Positions 25,922-36,080 of a stretch of DNA of 43,467 bases are shown in pieces. The position numbers and the translations under genes are program-made. Origin of the DNA: an uncultured Clostridia bacterium (GTDB lineage Bacteria; Bacillota; Clostridia; TANB77; CAG-508); NCBI GenBank assembly GCA_904419495.1, contig CAJFRV010000020.1, forward strand, positions 1 to 43,467, given 5' to 3'. How positions within the stretch are numbered: position 1 is the first letter of the stretch; every line of letters begins with the position of its first letter. The notes under the pieces were generated by a model. The model ran no database searches. It had not been told where the DNA came from and was given only the letters and a program-made list of their open reading frames with translations.

Positions 25922-25991
25922 ATGTTCATAGACAATAAGATACAATATACCTAACAGCTCTCTTTCATTATTATATTAGGTAAAGAACCTA

Positions 25992-26594
25992 TTATCTAAT
26001 TTTACTAATCGCTAACCCATCTCCAACTTCTAAAATTTCTGTCTCTAAATTTGGATTTTCACTAACCTCTTTTATATATTCTCTTAAGTTTCTAACAGCT
26101 GTTCTTTGCTTATGTTTGTTATAATCACTCATAACATAACCTTTGTATAAAATATTATCTGCAAAGATAATTCCATTTTTGTTAATCATCCTTAGAGATT
26201 CCTTTAAGAAAAATGGATATTTTCCTTTGGCAGCATCGATAAATACCACATCATATTGTTGATTTAATGTTGGTAAAATTTCTACCGCATCTCCTTCATA
26301 AATGTTTATTTTATCTTCTACTTCTGCTAATTTGATATTTTTCTTTGCCTCTTCTACTCTATCAGCTTCTCTTTCAATGGTATCAATGACACCATTTTCT
26401 GCTAAAAATTGTGTAAAACATATTGCTGAATATCCTACCGCTGTTCCAATTTCTAGTATTCTATTAGGTTTGTTTTTACTTAAATATTTTTCGATAACTT
26501 CCAATGTTTCGTCCATGATGATTGGAATATGTTCTTCTAATGCTTTTTGTTTTATTTTTTCTAATTCTATTATATTCAATTCTATTTCCCCCAT
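25992..26594 (-). CDS. trmR: O-methyltransferase, TrmR-like (tRNA 5-hydroxyuridine)
   Basis: 200 residues, SAM-dependent class I fold of the COMT type: RILEIGTAVGYSAICF (motif I), DTIEREADRVEEAKKN (acidic SAM contact), GDAVEILP, VVFIDAAKGKYPFFL and ADNILYKGYV. YrrM/TrmR in Bacillus methylates 5-hydroxyuridine 34 of tRNA and is encoded next to U32 genes; here a U32 gene lies 2.4 kb away on the same strand. The ATG at 26594 has no good SD; a TTG at about 26580 after GGGGGAA is an alternative. Confidence 0.82.
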   Translation of the reverse strand: MGEIELNIIELEKIKQKALEEHIPIIMDETLEVIEKYLSKNKPNRILEIGTAVGYSAICFTQFLAENGVIDTIEREADRVEEAKKNIKLAEVEDKINIYEGDAVEILPTLNQQYDVVFIDAAKGKYPFFLKESLRMINKNGIIFADNILYKGYVMSDYNKHKQRTAVRNLREYIKEVSENPNLETEILEVGDGLAISKIR

Positions 26595-26632
26595 ATCGTT
26601 TCATTATCCATTTTTCTTTTTATTTATTTTTT

Positions 26633-26662
26633 AAGAACTGCCATCTTGACAGTTCTTCTTTT
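26633..26662 (+). terminator. Hairpin with T run between the Nudix gene and trmR
   Basis: AAGAACTG CCATCTTGA CAGTTCTT followed by CTTTTT on the plus strand. No plus-strand gene ends here, and on the minus strand the tail is A-rich, so its direction and role are unclear. Confidence 0.45.
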
Positions 26663-26666
26663 TATA

Positions 26667-27239
26667 TTATTTATTTTTAGGATATAACTTAAATAATTTA
26701 TCATTTAGTTTTTGATAAATGGGTACCATTCTTGGTTCACTCGTTATTTCTGTTGCTTTATCAATATCTATCCATTTCACACCACTATTCTCATCTTCTT
26801 TTATTTTTAATGGTTCATTCTCATCAGCTTCAAATAAATAGCAACAATCTAAATGTAAATGAGAAGGTACAAATTTTCCTCTTTTTATATGACAATCTAC
26901 TGTTACAATTTCTAAACTATATATACCATCATTTAATACTTTTAAGTGTTCTAATCCTGATTCTTCTTTAGCCTCTTTTAATGCAACATGTAACAAATCG
27001 TCATCTCCATCTGCATGTCCACCTGTCCATGCCCAAGATTGATAAATGTTATGATAGATCATTAATACTTTTGTTCTTTTCTTATTTACAATCCAACTAG
27101 AAGCTGTAAAATGACACATTTTATTTTCTCTAGTTAATACATCTTTAAAGGTATTCATATATTCTATCATCATCGCTTTATCTTCTTGTTCTTGTTCATT
27201 AAATGGCACAAAACGTTCTATTTGTTCTTTTAGTTCCAT
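26667..27239 (-). CDS. Nudix hydrolase
   Basis: 190 residues. The Nudix box is readable as GHADGDDDLLHVALKEAKEE then SGL, with two conservative changes from G-x5-E-x7-R-E-U-x-E-E-x-G-U: Asp for the first Glu and Lys for Arg. Before it lies the typical SWAWTGGHADG strand. An N-terminal helix (residues 1-35) and a basic C-terminal tail frame the domain. The substrate (nucleoside diphosphate-X) cannot be told. SD AAGGAGAG precedes the ATG. It may be co-transcribed with trmR 72 nt downstream. Confidence 0.88.
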   Translation of the reverse strand: MELKEQIERFVPFNEQEQEDKAMMIEYMNTFKDVLTRENKMCHFTASSWIVNKKRTKVLMIYHNIYQSWAWTGGHADGDDDLLHVALKEAKEESGLEHLKVLNDGIYSLEIVTVDCHIKRGKFVPSHLHLDCCYLFEADENEPLKIKEDENSGVKWIDIDKATEITSEPRMVPIYQKLNDKLFKLYPKNK

Positions 27240-27317
27240 AATTTTACTCTCCTTTTTTTAAAGGATTTTTATTTTCATCTAGCAGTATATGTTCTTTCCA
27301 TTACAATAAAATTTCTA

Positions 27318-29135
27318 TTACTTATTTCTGTTTGCTCTTTCTCTTTCCTTTGTATCTAATATTTTCTTTCTCAATCTAATTGATTTTGGTGTTACTTCTA
27401 CCAATTCATCATCTTGAATAAATTCAATTGCTTTTTCTAATGACATTTGAATTGGTGGTACTAGACGTAATGCATCATCTGATCCTGAAGCTCTTGTATT
27501 TGTTAAATGTTTTTCTTTACATACATTGATTGCCAAGTCTTCTCCTCTTGAATTTAATCCAACAATCATACCTTCATATACTTCTACACCGGGTCCAATA
27601 AATAAATCTCCTTTATCTTGTGCATTGTATAATCCATATGTTACAGATTTTCCATTTTCAAAAGCCACAATAGTTCCTCTAACACGAGCTTGGATATCTC
27701 CTTTATATGGTTCATATGAATCAAATATATGATTCATTGTTCCTTCTCCTTTTGTATCTGTTAAAAATTCTGTTCTATATCCAATCAAACCTCTTGCTGG
27801 TATTTTAAATTCAATTTTTGTATGTCCATCTTCAGCAGGTTCCATGTTTACCATTTCTGCTTTTCTTCTTCCCAACTTTTCGATAACATTTCCTACACAA
27901 TCATCAGGAACATTAACAACTAAATCTTCGATTGGTTCACATTTTACACCATCAATTTCTTTGAAAATAACTTTTGGACGAGATACTAATAATTCAAATC
28001 CTTCTCTTCTCATAGTCTCAATTAATACAGATAAGTGTAATTCTCCTCTTCCTGATACTTCAAAAGAATCTGGTGAATCTGTTTCTTTTACTCTTAATGA
28101 TACATTTCTTTCTAGCTCTTTAAACAATCTATCACGAATATGGCGAGAAGTAATAAATTGACCTTCTTTTCCTGCAAATGGTCCATTATTAACACTAAAT
28201 GTCATAGATACAGTTGGTTCATCAATATCCACAAATGGTATTTTTTCTGGATGATTAAAATCACAAATAATTGTATCTCCAATATTGATGTCTGATAATC
28301 CTGCAAGTTCAATAATATCTCCAGCTTTACCTTCTTCTACTTCTACTTTATTTAGTCCAACATGTGTATATACTTTTGCAATTCTACCTTGCGAAATTTT
28401 ATCTTCTTTTCCGCAGATAGCCACTGGCATTCCAACATTTATACTTCCTCTTTCTACTCTTCCTACTGCAATTCTTCCAACATAATCATCATAATCAATA
28501 TTAGATACTAACATTTGTGCTGGTCCTTCTTCATCACAGTTTGGTGCTTTTATAGTATTCACAATAGTTTCAAATAGACAATGTAGATCTGTCGTTTCTT
28601 CGTTTAAATCCATTTTTGCAATTCCATTTTTAGCAGATGCATAAACAACTGGAAAATCTAATTGTTCATCATTCGCATCTAATTCAATAAATAATTCAAT
28701 AACTTGATCTACAACCTTTTCTGGAGTTGCTCCCGGTCTATCAATTTTATTAATAACCACAATTGGTTTTAATCCTAATGCCAATGATTTTTTTAATACT
28801 TCTCTTGTTTGTGGCATTGCTCCTTCAAAAGCATCAACTAATAAAAGTACACCATCAACTGTTTTTAGTACTCTTTCTACTTCTCCTCCAAAATCTGCAT
28901 GTCCCGGTGTGTCTACAATATTAATTTTTATATCATGATACATAACAGAAGTATTTTTAGAAAGAATTGTAATTCCTCTTTCTTTCTCTAAATCATTAGA
29001 ATCCATAATTCTCTCTGCTACTTGTTCATTTTCTCTAAATACATGACTTTGTTTTAACATAGCATCCACCAATGTTGTTTTTCCATGGTCTACGTGTGCA
29101 ATAATTGCTATATTTCTTATGTTTTTGTTATTCAT
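27318..29135 (-). CDS. typA: Ribosome-associated GTPase TypA/BipA
   Basis: Translational GTPase of the EF-G type involved in ribosome assembly and stress. The 605-residue product has G1 [14 protein letters not shown], the RGITI switch, G3 [18 protein letters not shown]4 [10 protein letters not shown] and SAKNG-type G5, followed by domain II, the [18 protein letters not shown] domain, and the C-terminal BipA domain ([16 protein letters not shown]). I start at ATG 29135 (GGGAG SD); the in-frame ATG at 29171 lies inside the end of a family M element and is not likely. Confidence 0.96.
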   Translation of the reverse strand: MNNKNIRNIAIIAHVDHGKTTLVDAMLKQSHVFRENEQVAERIMDSNDLEKERGITILSKNTSVMYHDIKINIVDTPGHADFGGEVERVLKTVDGVLLLVDAFEGAMPQTREVLKKSLALGLKPIVVINKIDRPGATPEKVVDQVIELFIELDANDEQLDFPVVYASAKNGIAKMDLNEETTDLHCLFETIVNTIKAPNCDEEGPAQMLVSNIDYDDYVGRIAVGRVERGSINVGMPVAICGKEDKISQGRIAKVYTHVGLNKVEVEEGKAGDIIELAGLSDINIGDTIICDFNHPEKIPFVDIDEPTVSMTFSVNNGPFAGKEGQFITSRHIRDRLFKELERNVSLRVKETDSPDSFEVSGRGELHLSVLIETMRREGFELLVSRPKVIFKEIDGVKCEPIEDLVVNVPDDCVGNVIEKLGRRKAEMVNMEPAEDGHTKIEFKIPARGLIGYRTEFLTDTKGEGTMNHIFDSYEPYKGDIQARVRGTIVAFENGKSVTYGLYNAQDKGDLFIGPGVEVYEGMIVGLNSRGEDLAINVCKEKHLTNTRASGSDDALRLVPPIQMSLEKAIEFIQDDELVEVTPKSIRLRKKILDTKERERANRNK

Positions 29136-29165
29136 TTTATTACTCCCTCTCTTTTTATTACTTTT

Positions 29166-29320
29166 GTCCATTTGGGGACGTTTCCTTTTGGGACATTTTT
29201 ATGTAAAGTTATAATTATAACTTTAATATTTACATGGTATTTTAATTTTATAATATTAGTATTTAACAATTATTTAACTTTACATAAAAATGTCCCAAAA
29301 GGAAACGTCCCCAAATGGAC
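29166..29320. mobile_element. Family M palindromic element (MITE-like), copy at typA
   Basis: 155 bp. Near-perfect terminal repeats of about 45 bp (GTCCATTTGGGGACGTTTCC, then TTTTGGGACATTTTTATGTA and AAGTT) with an AT-rich middle of about 65 bp and no ORF. It lies just upstream of the typA SD. Confidence 0.87.
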
Positions 29321-29430
29321 ATCTTTCATCATAACTTAAGACGTTTTCCAAAGTTTTCTTGAAAAACGCCTACATCTCTAAAAATAAGCTTATAAAATTA
29401 TACACCTATTAGTTGATTTTGTCAAATATT

Positions 29431-30495
29431 CTATACAGTTATTCCCATACTTTGTAAAAAATTTGCACTATCACTTTCATTAACAATTGATTGAAACTCA
29501 TTCTCATCAAATATATCAAATTTTGTATTCTTATATTGAACATTTACATCTAATGCAATTGCATATGGAATATAGCTTTCATATATTGCAATTTCTTCAA
29601 TGGTTCTTTCTTTTAATAATGTATACTCTTGTATAAAATTTTTAAATTTCATCCATTTTTTGAGTTCATTTTCTCCATATGAACTCAAAAATGCATTTGT
29701 ATTTTCAGTGCTTTTCATAAAGTTAGCAAATTGATATCCTACTAATGTTCCAATAAAAGCCCCACCTAGCATTCCTACAATCGTTGTCATAACAGCAAAA
29801 CCAGTTTTACTTCCACCTATCCATCCGATAATACCACCAATTATTACCATACATAAGATTATGGCAAAAATCGTTTTTTTAGATTTGTCATCATTTTTTT
29901 CTTTGGCAAATTTTCTTATCTTATATTCTTCTAATACATATTGTTTCCATGTTCTAAAATCAAAATTTATATTTTGCTCGTCATTTAGCAATGTACGGAT
30001 GATATATAATTGACTCTGACTGTTAACTTTATTTCTATAATCCTCTTCTTGCAAATAAAAATGAATTTTTGTTTCTCCTTGTTCGTTACTTTTTGATATA
30101 TCAATTATCTTTTGAGCATATAATTCCATAATATCTGCAATCAAATCTTTATATCTTAATTTCTGATTAAATAAATATCCCACAATAGATGGTGGATATT
30201 CTGTAGAAATATCCCTATTTAAATAATCGATATCTTTATAACTTTCTTTTTGGTATTTTAGGTTTCTATATTTTTTATAGATAAATAAAAATGCACCAAA
30301 TAAAATTGCTATGTATAAAATAATGAAAATCGGATTAAATATAATAACAGAACCAAATTCTATGTATACATATATAATAAGTGCTAAAATCGTTACCACT
30401 AATCCTATTGTTTTAATTGTTCTATTTTTGCTTCTACTAAATGCGATTGCTATCATAAATAACAGTAATATGACAATATATTTTAACATATACAT
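29431..30495 (-). CDS. DUF2207-like membrane protein
   Basis: 354 residues. It has two N-terminal membrane segments (about 1-23 and 30-70) and two more after a soluble domain (about 210-260, with a Gly-rich GGIIGWIGGSKTGFA). The EYPPSIVGYLFNQKLRYKDL motif and the late W-x2-F-x2-F segment followed by EIAIYESYIPYAIALDVNVQ match the C-terminal half of DUF2207 (YciQ-type) proteins; the large extracellular N-terminal part of that family is missing. Role unknown. It begins 9 nt after the plsC stop, hence the same transcript. Confidence 0.7.
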   Translation of the reverse strand: MYMLKYIVILLLFMIAIAFSRSKNRTIKTIGLVVTILALIIYVYIEFGSVIIFNPIFIILYIAILFGAFLFIYKKYRNLKYQKESYKDIDYLNRDISTEYPPSIVGYLFNQKLRYKDLIADIMELYAQKIIDISKSNEQGETKIHFYLQEEDYRNKVNSQSQLYIIRTLLNDEQNINFDFRTWKQYVLEEYKIRKFAKEKNDDKSKKTIFAIILCMVIIGGIIGWIGGSKTGFAVMTTIVGMLGGAFIGTLVGYQFANFMKSTENTNAFLSSYGENELKKWMKFKNFIQEYTLLKERTIEEIAIYESYIPYAIALDVNVQYKNTKFDIFDENEFQSIVNESDSANFLQSMGITV

Positions 30496-30504
30496 GTTTT
30501 GCTC

Positions 30505-31101
30505 CTAACTAGCAAGTTCTATAATCTTGCTCATAATTTCTTCTGTTACTTTATCTAAAACTTCTTTATCCTTACTTCCTTTATATTTACTATAATCTAA
30601 TGGCTCTCCATAAGTAATCGTAATTTTATGATGGTCTTTTGTTCCACCTTTTATACCACAAGGTACAACTTTTGCTCCACTTCTAATTGCAAAAAAGGCA
30701 ACTCCATCTTTTACTTTTTCTCCTTTTTCCAAACCATTTCTAGTTCCTTCTGGGAATAAGGCTATACATTTTCCTTCTTTTAAATCTTTTAATGATTTTT
30801 TAATTGCTGTTACATCTTTTTCATCTCTTTTTACTGGTATAGCTTCAAAAGCCCATCCTAAAAATGCTAGAAACTTATTTTTATATAATTCTTCTTTGGC
30901 TAAAAATTTCATATCTCTTTTAGCAGTTGCAACCATAAGTGGTGGATCCATATAACTTCTGTGATTTCCGCAAAAGATAACCGCTCCTTCTTTGGGAACA
31001 TTTTCTAATCCTTTGATTTCTGCTTGATATGCAATTCTAAACCATATATATAAGGCACCTCGTACAATCCATTTTATAATTTCTTTTAAAATCTTTTTCA
31101 T
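30505..31101 (-). CDS. plsC: 1-acyl-sn-glycerol-3-phosphate acyltransferase
   Basis: Makes phosphatidic acid from lysophosphatidic acid at the membrane. The 198-residue product has the acyltransferase motifs in order: CGNHRSYMDPPLMVA (H-x4-D, about residues 46-51), the FEAIPVKRD block, FPEGTRNGLEKGE, and VPCGIKGGT. An N-terminal amphipathic or membrane segment is present. SD AAAGGAG precedes the ATG. Order cmk-plsC is common in Clostridia. Confidence 0.93.
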   Translation of the reverse strand: MKKILKEIIKWIVRGALYIWFRIAYQAEIKGLENVPKEGAVIFCGNHRSYMDPPLMVATAKRDMKFLAKEELYKNKFLAFLGWAFEAIPVKRDEKDVTAIKKSLKDLKEGKCIALFPEGTRNGLEKGEKVKDGVAFFAIRSGAKVVPCGIKGGTKDHHKITITYGEPLDYSKYKGSKDKEVLDKVTEEIMSKIIELAS

Positions 31102-31187
31102 TTTTTACTCCTTTTCTGAATATTGTAGATGTACCAAATCGTTCAAATTTTGAATGAAAGGGATGACATCTTTATATTTCAAATTTA

Positions 31188-31844
31188 CTACTTTTTTTCT
31201 TTTATGATTCCAATAATTTTCTCTACTACTTCTTCAACACTTAAATTTGTAGAATCCACATATATTGCGTCTTCAGCTTTCTTTAATGGTGCAATTTCTC
31301 TAGTTGAATCTCTTTTATCTCTATCTTTTATTCCTTTTAAAACCTCTTCATAAGAAGATTTTATCCCTTTTTCTTGATTTTGTAGTACTCTTCTTCTTGC
31401 TCTTTCTTCAGCTGCTGCATCTAAATAAATTTTCACATCTGCATTGGGAAATACTACTGTTCCAATATCTCTTCCTTCCATAATGACATCTTTTCCTTCA
31501 GCAATTTTTCTTTGCACTTCCAGCAGTTTATTTCTTACAATTGGTAAAACAGCCACGGGTGATACAAAATCATTAACATCCTTTTCTCTAATTTTTTTGG
31601 TTACATCTTTTCCGTTTAAATATATTTTTCCATTTGGATACATGTCAATATGTAATCTATTTAACATTTCTTCTATTCTATTTTCTTCTTTTACATCTAT
31701 CTTTTCTTGAAGCATATTCAATGCTACACATCGAAATGTTGCACCTGTATCAATATTTACCAATCCTAATTTTTCCCCCACCAATTTGGTTATGGTACCT
31801 TTTCCTGCTCCAGCAGGTCCGTCAATAGCTACTATAAATGACAT
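31188..31844 (-). CDS. cmk: Cytidylate kinase
   Basis: Phosphorylates CMP and dCMP. The 218-residue product has the P-loop AIDGPAGAGKGTITKLV (residues 5-21), the NIDTGATFRCVALNML substrate loop, MEGRDIGTVVFPNADVKIYL and ASAEERARRR-type DAAAEERARRRVLQN lid. I start at ATG 31844 (AAGGAGAG 5 nt upstream); an in-frame ATG at 31865 is within a GTCCCAAAAGGAG stretch that resembles a repeat end. Confidence 0.94.
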   Translation of the reverse strand: MSFIVAIDGPAGAGKGTITKLVGEKLGLVNIDTGATFRCVALNMLQEKIDVKEENRIEEMLNRLHIDMYPNGKIYLNGKDVTKKIREKDVNDFVSPVAVLPIVRNKLLEVQRKIAEGKDVIMEGRDIGTVVFPNADVKIYLDAAAEERARRRVLQNQEKGIKSSYEEVLKGIKDRDKRDSTREIAPLKKAEDAIYVDSTNLSVEEVVEKIIGIIKEKK

Positions 31845-31969
31845 CTTTCTCTCCTTTTGGGACATTATATCTAAAAACGTTCCCTTTTTATTTTTTCTTC
31901 TTTCTTATACTTTTTTGTATGTCCTAATTAAATGCAATCATATTTATCACTTTGCATTTTGACATGTTT

Positions 31970-32824
31970 TTAATGTTCCTCTGGAACATAAATATTTTTA
32001 GCTACAACCTCTAATTCTACAACATTCATAGCCGTTAGCTTTTCTATCTCTTTTCTTGCTCTATCTTTAAAATCCTTGATTCCATTTATCACATTATACC
32101 CATACATAACAGTTACTTCTACATAAATTTTTGCACCTTCTCCATAGTTTTCTACTCTTGTTCTCAATATTTTATAGATAGCTGGTGTTTTTACAGCAAT
32201 ATATTCTAATATTTGTCTAAATACTAAATCAGATATCGTAAATTTACCAAGATAACTAAATGTTGGTCTTATGATAGATTTTTCTGATATATATGGTTTT
32301 TGTCCTTTTCCTTTAGATTTAAAAATCTGTAATGGATCCAGTAAATATCCAGAGAAATCTTTTTTTATTTGAAAGGTCGGTACTGGTATAACATGTTTCC
32401 CTTCTGTTACACGAATTCTTCTTGCTGTTTCCATTTCTTGCTTTGTTGCTACATCTGTTATATAAATATATTCACTAATCTCAGGTAATCCTAAATTTGC
32501 TGCAATTTTTTGAACCATTCCATCAGAAGTTCCTAGTATTAAAATACTTTGTGGTCTTTCTCTTTTTAAAACCTTTATAATTTTATCTCTTTCTTCTTTT
32601 TCATAAAATAATGCATGTTTTACTGTTCCTACTTTTGTTGGTGCTTTTTTAGCAGATTCTCCTGCTAATACTTCATTCTCCTTGATTAATAATCCATCAT
32701 CTATGATATAACTGATATTTTTCTCACTTGCTACCATCTGTGCACGATAACTCTTTCCCGTTCCTGATGGTCCAACAAATGCATACACTTTTATTCTATT
32801 TTTAAATATTTCATCTAATATCAT
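31970..32824 (-). CDS. P-loop ATPase fused to an Asp23/Gls24-like domain
   Basis: 284 residues. The N-terminus has a clear Walker A, FVGPSGTGKSYRAQMVA (GPSGTGKS at residues 18-25), then ILILGTSDGMVQKIAANLGL as the Walker B strand region. From about residue 195 the sequence (TISDLVFRQILEYIAVKTPA, then a charged strand and VEVTVMYGYNVINGIKDFKD, RARKEIEKLTAMNVVELEVV) follows the Asp23/Gls24 (DUF322) pattern. The pairing suggests a nucleotide-controlled envelope-associated factor, but that is inference. AAAGGAG lies 35 nt upstream, separated by the hairpin TTGTTC ATATA GAACAA. Confidence 0.72.
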   Translation of the reverse strand: MILDEIFKNRIKVYAFVGPSGTGKSYRAQMVASEKNISYIIDDGLLIKENEVLAGESAKKAPTKVGTVKHALFYEKEERDKIIKVLKRERPQSILILGTSDGMVQKIAANLGLPEISEYIYITDVATKQEMETARRIRVTEGKHVIPVPTFQIKKDFSGYLLDPLQIFKSKGKGQKPYISEKSIIRPTFSYLGKFTISDLVFRQILEYIAVKTPAIYKILRTRVENYGEGAKIYVEVTVMYGYNVINGIKDFKDRARKEIEKLTAMNVVELEVVAKNIYVPEEH

Positions 32825-33016
32825 ATTGATCTATTGTTTGTTCTATATGAACAACTTACTCCTTTCTTTTTATTAATACTCTAAATTTCATTTTTTCTTT
32901 CATTTTTATAATCTAATATTCCACAGAACAAATCAGAAAGCCTCTAAATTTATTCTTACTTTAATAGCCTCTTTGGCTTTCCGTAAATTTGTGTGCAATA
33001 AATTTTATATATTTTC

Positions 33017-34162
33017 TTAATTTGTATAATTTGCATTGTTTAAATTCGGATAGCTAAATGTTTTTCCTCCTTCTGTAAATTGTCCGCTAGAACTATGATC
33101 TTGATTTATGACATCTGCTCCTACTAAAAAATATTTATATTTCGATTCCTCACTAGCTGTTCCACCACCTATAATAACAGGATCATCCCATGTTGTATCT
33201 ACTGCATACCAATTTCCATTTAATTGCACATAATTCCATGCATGATTTTCTGTGTTTCCTTGAGAATTCGTTGCTGTTCCAATAATCATTACACAAGGTA
33301 TATCTAATTCATCTAATAAATATTTAAATGCCCTTGCATATCCTTCACACACACATTCTCTATTTACCAATGCTCCATAAATATTATATATATTTTCTTT
33401 TGACAAAGTACTTTCATAATCAATTGTATCTATTAAATAATCATGTACCATTTTGATATCTTCATATGTATTTCCCTTTTTATTTTGTAATATTTGATTT
33501 TTCACCTGTTCAATTTGTGATATAGCTTGATCAATTGCCTCTTTAGAACTAAATTCTTCTGTCAAATAATTGGCTTCTTTGCCAGAATTAATATATACAT
33601 TATAAGTCGTATCTCCGCCTTTTGTGGTTGCCTCTATATTTAAATACATTTTTTTAGGGCTTAAATAAAAAACTTCTGCATTATCATATGTATATGCTTC
33701 TATTGCAGATTGATAATATTCGCCTAATTTTTCCTGTCCTCCTTCACTTGACAATAATTCAGAAAAATTAGTACCTAATTCTATTTGATAAGTTCCTGTT
33801 TTCATTTGTTCTTTATTACTTTCAAATGCTCTATATATAATTCTTGCCTGTTCATCTAATTGGTTATAAAAGTATTGATCTACTTTCACACTAGAATAAT
33901 CATTTGTAGAAGTATTACTTGTTTTTTCTATTTTATTAATCGGATTCTCTACAATTTCTGGTGCTTCAATATCATCTTCTACTGTCTTTTCTCCTTCTGA
34001 ATTACTAATATTTTTAGAAGTTTCTGCAAATGCTAATTCTTTATTTCTTCCTGAAAATTCTTGAATTGCAATAATTGAAAATACAACTAAAGCAGAAAAA
34101 ATACCTATGATTATTAAGAATAATATAACAGAAGTAATTTTATCTTTTATTTCTTCTTTCAT
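33017..34162 (-). CDS. Transglutaminase-like domain protein, membrane anchored
   Basis: 381 residues. One N-terminal membrane segment (about residues 8-33), then an acidic linker, then an extracellular domain with the Cys-His-Asp triad of the transglutaminase-like fold: RECVCEGYARAFKYLLDELD (Cys), NTENHAWNYVQLNG (His) and WYAVDTTWDDP (Asp). Such bacterial proteins may act as peptidases or cross-linkers at the wall; the substrate is unknown. I prefer ATG 34162 since GAAAGGA is 8 nt away; ATG 34168 is too near. Confidence 0.85.
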   Translation of the reverse strand: MKEEIKDKITSVILFLIIIGIFSALVVFSIIAIQEFSGRNKELAFAETSKNISNSEGEKTVEDDIEAPEIVENPINKIEKTSNTSTNDYSSVKVDQYFYNQLDEQARIIYRAFESNKEQMKTGTYQIELGTNFSELLSSEGGQEKLGEYYQSAIEAYTYDNAEVFYLSPKKMYLNIEATTKGGDTTYNVYINSGKEANYLTEEFSSKEAIDQAISQIEQVKNQILQNKKGNTYEDIKMVHDYLIDTIDYESTLSKENIYNIYGALVNRECVCEGYARAFKYLLDELDIPCVMIIGTATNSQGNTENHAWNYVQLNGNWYAVDTTWDDPVIIGGGTASEESKYKYFLVGADVINQDHSSSGQFTEGGKTFSYPNLNNANYTN

Positions 34163-34321
34163 ATTCATTTTCCTTTCATCACACTCTGTTTTTATTATAT
34201 CATTTTTGTGGTTTAAAAACTAGTATAAATTTAAAAAAATTACGAATACTATATAAAATAGTAATAACTGACTTTTTAAGAAATAATAAGAAATTAAAAT
34301 TATATAATAGGTGATATAAAT

Positions 34322-36023
34322 ATGAGTTTTAAAGATCTATTGTCTTCTATGTTTACTTATACTCCAGATAATAAGCAAACATATCAATTTAATTTAGTAG
34401 AAGATGTTCATACAAAAAATTATCCTGAAAGTGATTTAGGAAATGAGGAAACTTCTCAAACCAAAATATTTCCTAGTCTTTCTGTTAATACAGATTATTT
34501 AAAAAGTAAATTTAATTTGTTAATTAATTCAGATATTATTTTTCGTAATTTTATATTAAATGCTAGAGGAAAACAATATCAAGCACTTTTGATTTTTATC
34601 GATGGTATGATTAATACAGAAATTATGAATGAATTTATTCTAGAACCATTAATGATGCGAAACAAAAATAATTTATTTGAGGGGTCACAAAATAAGATCA
34701 TTTCTGAAGCTGTTGCAAATAATATTACTGTTAGGAAAGTAAAAAAATTTAATTTGCCAAATTATATTTCTAGTTGCCTTGTGCCTCAAAATGCAATTAA
34801 ACAAATTTCTAGTTTTGAAGAAATTATTTCTGGAATTAATTCAGGAAATTGTGCTTTATTTATTGATACTTTAGACTTAGCATTTGACATAGAAGTAAAA
34901 GGATTTAAACAAAGAGGAATTGAAAAGCCTAGCAATGAAATTGTTATTAAAGGTCCTCATGAATCCTTTGTTGAAAATATAAGAACAAACACTTCTCTTA
35001 TTAGAAGATTTGTAAATAATGAAAACTTAATTATTGAAAATTTAAATATTGGAAACATTACTAAAACCAAATGTGGTGTTTGTTATATTTCTGGTCTTGC
35101 AAATGAAGAATTAGTTGCAGAAGTAAAATTTAGAATGCACAATTTAGACGTAGATTCTCTACTTTCTGCTGGACAATTAGAACAATTAATCACAGATTCT
35201 AGTAATATCAATTCTCCTCAATTAATTTCTACAGAAAGACCTGATAAAACGGCAAGTTATTTATTAGATGGTAGAGTTATTATTCTAGTTAACGGTTCTC
35301 CATATGCCATTATTACTCCGGGTATTTTATCCGACTTTTTAAGTTCTCCGGATGATAAAAATCAAAAAGCATTATTTTCTAATTTCACAAAATTTATTAG
35401 ATTACTTGCTGCCTTTATTACTTTACTACTTCCGGGATTATATATTGCTGTTACAAGTTTTCATCAAGAAATTTTGCCAACAGAACTACTGTTTTCAATT
35501 TTAGCTTCACGTGCTAATGTTCCTTTTCCAATTATTTTTGAATTACTGGTTTTAGAGATTTCTTTTGAACTTATTCGTGAAGCTGGATTAAGAGTTCCTT
35601 CTCCTATCGGTCCTACAATAGGTATTGTTGGTGCTTTAGTTATGGGACAAGCGGCTGTTAGTGCCCGGTATTGTTAGTCCTATCTTAATTATTGTTGTTG
35701 CTATTACAGGTACCGCATCTTTTGCCATTCCTGATTATTCCTTTGGGTTTCATCTGAGAGTATTTCGATTTTTGTTTATATTTCTTGGCTATCTATGTGG
35801 ATTTTTAGGAATTGCACTTGGACTTTTTGCTTATATGGTAATGATGTGTGATTCAAAATCTTTTGGAGTCCCTTACACCATTGGAATTTCTCTTCTTGAA
35901 CATGTAAAAGGTTCTTCTTATTTCTTACCACCTGTTTGGAAAAGAGAATTTCGTTCTGGTTTTCTAAATTCTAAAAAAGAAGCAAAACAGGGGCATATAT
36001 CTATGAAATGGAAAAATAATTAA
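34322..36023 (+). pseudogene. gerA: Spore germination protein GerA family (A subunit), +1 frameshift
   Basis: A subunit of a germinant receptor in the spore inner membrane. Frame 1 (34322-35677) covers the N-terminal soluble domain and the first membrane segments; it ends soon after EAGLRVPSPIGPTIGIVGAL and GQAAVSA. At 35663-35667 the sequence reads GCCCGGT where the family has Ala-Gly (AAVSAGIVSP). Removing one C joins frame 2, GIVSPILIIVVAITGTASFA through the last segments and SLLEHVKGSSYFLPPVWKRE. The corrected length is 566 residues, normal. First gene of the ger operon; the SD TAGGTG is moderate. Confidence 0.9.
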
Positions 36024-36080
36024 TATATAAAATGACCACCCATTAAAATTATATTTACTATTTTTTTGAAAGGAGTTTAT

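Noticed and set aside
27844..28161. Plus-strand ORFs inside typA, and similar ones inside rnj, rnr and cmk
   Set aside because: Reverse-frame shadows of strongly conserved genes, with Ser/Phe/Leu-rich composition and no SD.
29085..29339. 84-codon plus-strand ORF over the family M element at typA
   Set aside because: It consists of the palindrome and the reverse of typA; the two ends of the translated peptide mirror the inverted repeat.
31853..31890. A family M end before cmk
   Set aside because: GTCCCAAAAGGAG and AACGTTCCC are suggestive but too short and diverged to call as an element.
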